Shown: piece by piece, positions 14,033 to 14,648 of the stretch
Numbering within the stretch: the first letter of the stretch is position 1
How the letters are laid out: every line of letters begins with the position of its first letter
Assembly (NCBI GenBank): GCA_029940125.1
Contig: JAOZRP010000018.1
Span: 1 to 14,648 of the forward strand
Source of the DNA: a bacterium
GTDB taxonomy: Bacteria > Desulfobacterota > Anaeroferrophillalia > Anaeroferrophillales > Anaeroferrophillaceae
Length of the DNA: 14,648 bases
Reading direction: 5' to 3'
Notes under the pieces: generated by a model
Told to the model about the DNA's origin: nothing
Database searches by the model: none
What the model saw: the letters and a program-made list of their open reading frames with translations, nothing else
Made by a program: the position numbers and the translations under genes

Positions 14033-14648
14033 TGGCAATGTTGACAGTTAACAGGTTGACCAAGAAATTCGGCGGCATTACCGCCCTGGACGGCATCGAT
14101 TTCTCAATCGAAAAAGGGGAAGTAATGGGAGTCATCGGACCGAATGGCTCCGGTAAAACAACGCTGATCAATTGTATTACCGGTTTTATCAAGGCAACGG
14201 CCGGTGACATTATATTCAACGGCCGCAACATTAGGGGGATGAAGCCCCATAAAATTGTCAATCTCGGCATCTGCCGGACCTTCCAAATTATGCGCCCTTA
14301 CAGCAGTCTGCCGGCCTACAAAAACCTGATCATTCCGCTTTATGGTCCCCGGGCCCGCAAAACCGGCGGCTGGCGGGGCGGCGGCCGCCACGGAGACCGC
14401 AATATCATTGCCCTGGATCTGCTTGAGGAGGTTGGCTTTGAACGTGAATCGAAGGTTCCCTACAAACTTGCCGGCACCCTGCCGACCGGTTATCTCAAGC
14501 GTCTTGAACTGGCCCGTTGCCTGGCGTTGAATCCCGATCTTTTGATCTGCGACGAGGTTTTTTCAGGCTTAAGCATGAGTGAAATTGCCTCCATGGTGCC
14601 CCTGATTGAAAAGCTCAATAAATCCGGGGTGACGATCATCATGATTGA
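14032..14648 (+). CDS. LivG-like ABC transporter ATPase (partial, runs off the right edge)
   Basis: This ATP-binding subunit energises the LivH/LivM-like permeases. Only 205 full codons are present and no stop is reached. Walker A is GPNGSGKTT (36-44), and the Q-loop lies in ICRTFQIMRP. The signature region is LPTGYLKRLELARCL (150-164), rather than the classical LSGGQ or the LPYGQQR of many LivG proteins. Walker B is LLICDEVFSGLS, with D174 and the catalytic E175, and Val where Pro is usual. A short Gly/Arg-rich stretch at 105-123 (GPRARKTGGWRGGGRHGDR) lies between the Q-loop and the signature. The ATG at 14032 overlaps the LivM-like stop and has GGTGG (14020-14024) 7 nt upstream; ATG 14038 is an alternative. 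A LivF-like ATPase would be expected beyond the window. Confidence 0.9.
   Translation, partial: MAMLTVNRLTKKFGGITALDGIDFSIEKGEVMGVIGPNGSGKTTLINCITGFIKATAGDIIFNGRNIRGMKPHKIVNLGICRTFQIMRPYSSLPAYKNLIIPLYGPRARKTGGWRGGGRHGDRNIIALDLLEEVGFERESKVPYKLAGTLPTGYLKRLELARCLALNPDLLICDEVFSGLSMSEIASMVPLIEKLNKSGVTIIMI

Noticed and set aside
1..14648. CRISPR array, tRNA or rRNA genes, insertion sequences, toxin-antitoxin or phage genes
   Set aside because: None is visible. No regularly spaced repeats, cloverleaf or transposase-like frame was found, and apart from the intergenic regions described the window is dense with ordinary co-directional genes.

Overview
The window looks like a chromosomal segment of a Gram-negative bacterium. 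My best guess is Desulfobacterota (the former Deltaproteobacteria). The reasons are a moderately GC-rich sequence, the housekeeping gene order tmk-holB-PSP1/ricT-metG-dciA-rsmI, a sigma-54-type two-component system, periplasmic signal peptides and a Liv-type transporter. Taxonomy is inferred from gene style and order, not proven. All recognised genes are on the + strand. The coding sequences look intact except the last, which runs off the window.

Region 1 (about 138-6454) is housekeeping. An MltB-like lytic transglycosylase comes first. After a 103-bp gap containing a strong composite hairpin there is a tightly packed run: tmk (dTMP kinase), holB (clamp-loader delta prime), a PSP1/RicT protein, metG (methionyl-tRNA synthetase), a DciA/DUF721 helicase-loader-like protein, and rsmI (16S rRNA C1402 2'-O-methyltransferase). 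The junctions are overlaps or gaps of at most about 40 bp, so this is probably one operon for DNA replication and translation.

Region 2 (6477-9313) starts 22 bp after rsmI. It encodes a soluble PAS histidine kinase with an RsbRD_N-like N-terminus. Its end overlaps the start of an NtrC-family response regulator (REC, sigma-54 AAA+, Fis-type HTH).

Region 3 (9314-9612) is the only sizeable noncoding stretch and the most interesting one. It holds a 35-bp perfect palindrome built from two TTTCC-N5-GGAAA dyads, a second 20-bp palindrome, an AT-rich linker and a near-consensus sigma-54 -24/-12 promoter (TGGCATG-N4-TTGCT). An ideal AGGAGG ribosome-binding site then precedes the transporter operon.

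Region 4 (9613-14648, open at the right edge) is a branched-chain-amino-acid-type (HAAT/Liv) ABC transporter operon: periplasmic binding protein, nitroreductase-family flavoprotein, a Cys-rich DUF3795 protein, LivH-like and LivM-like permeases, and a LivG-like ATPase (partial). The most economical reading is that the neighbouring kinase/regulator pair senses a cytoplasmic cue and activates this operon from the sigma-54 promoter. The transported compound is not identifiable from sequence. The nitroreductase and DUF3795 genes embedded between the binding protein and the permeases suggest that it is not simply leucine, isoleucine or valine.
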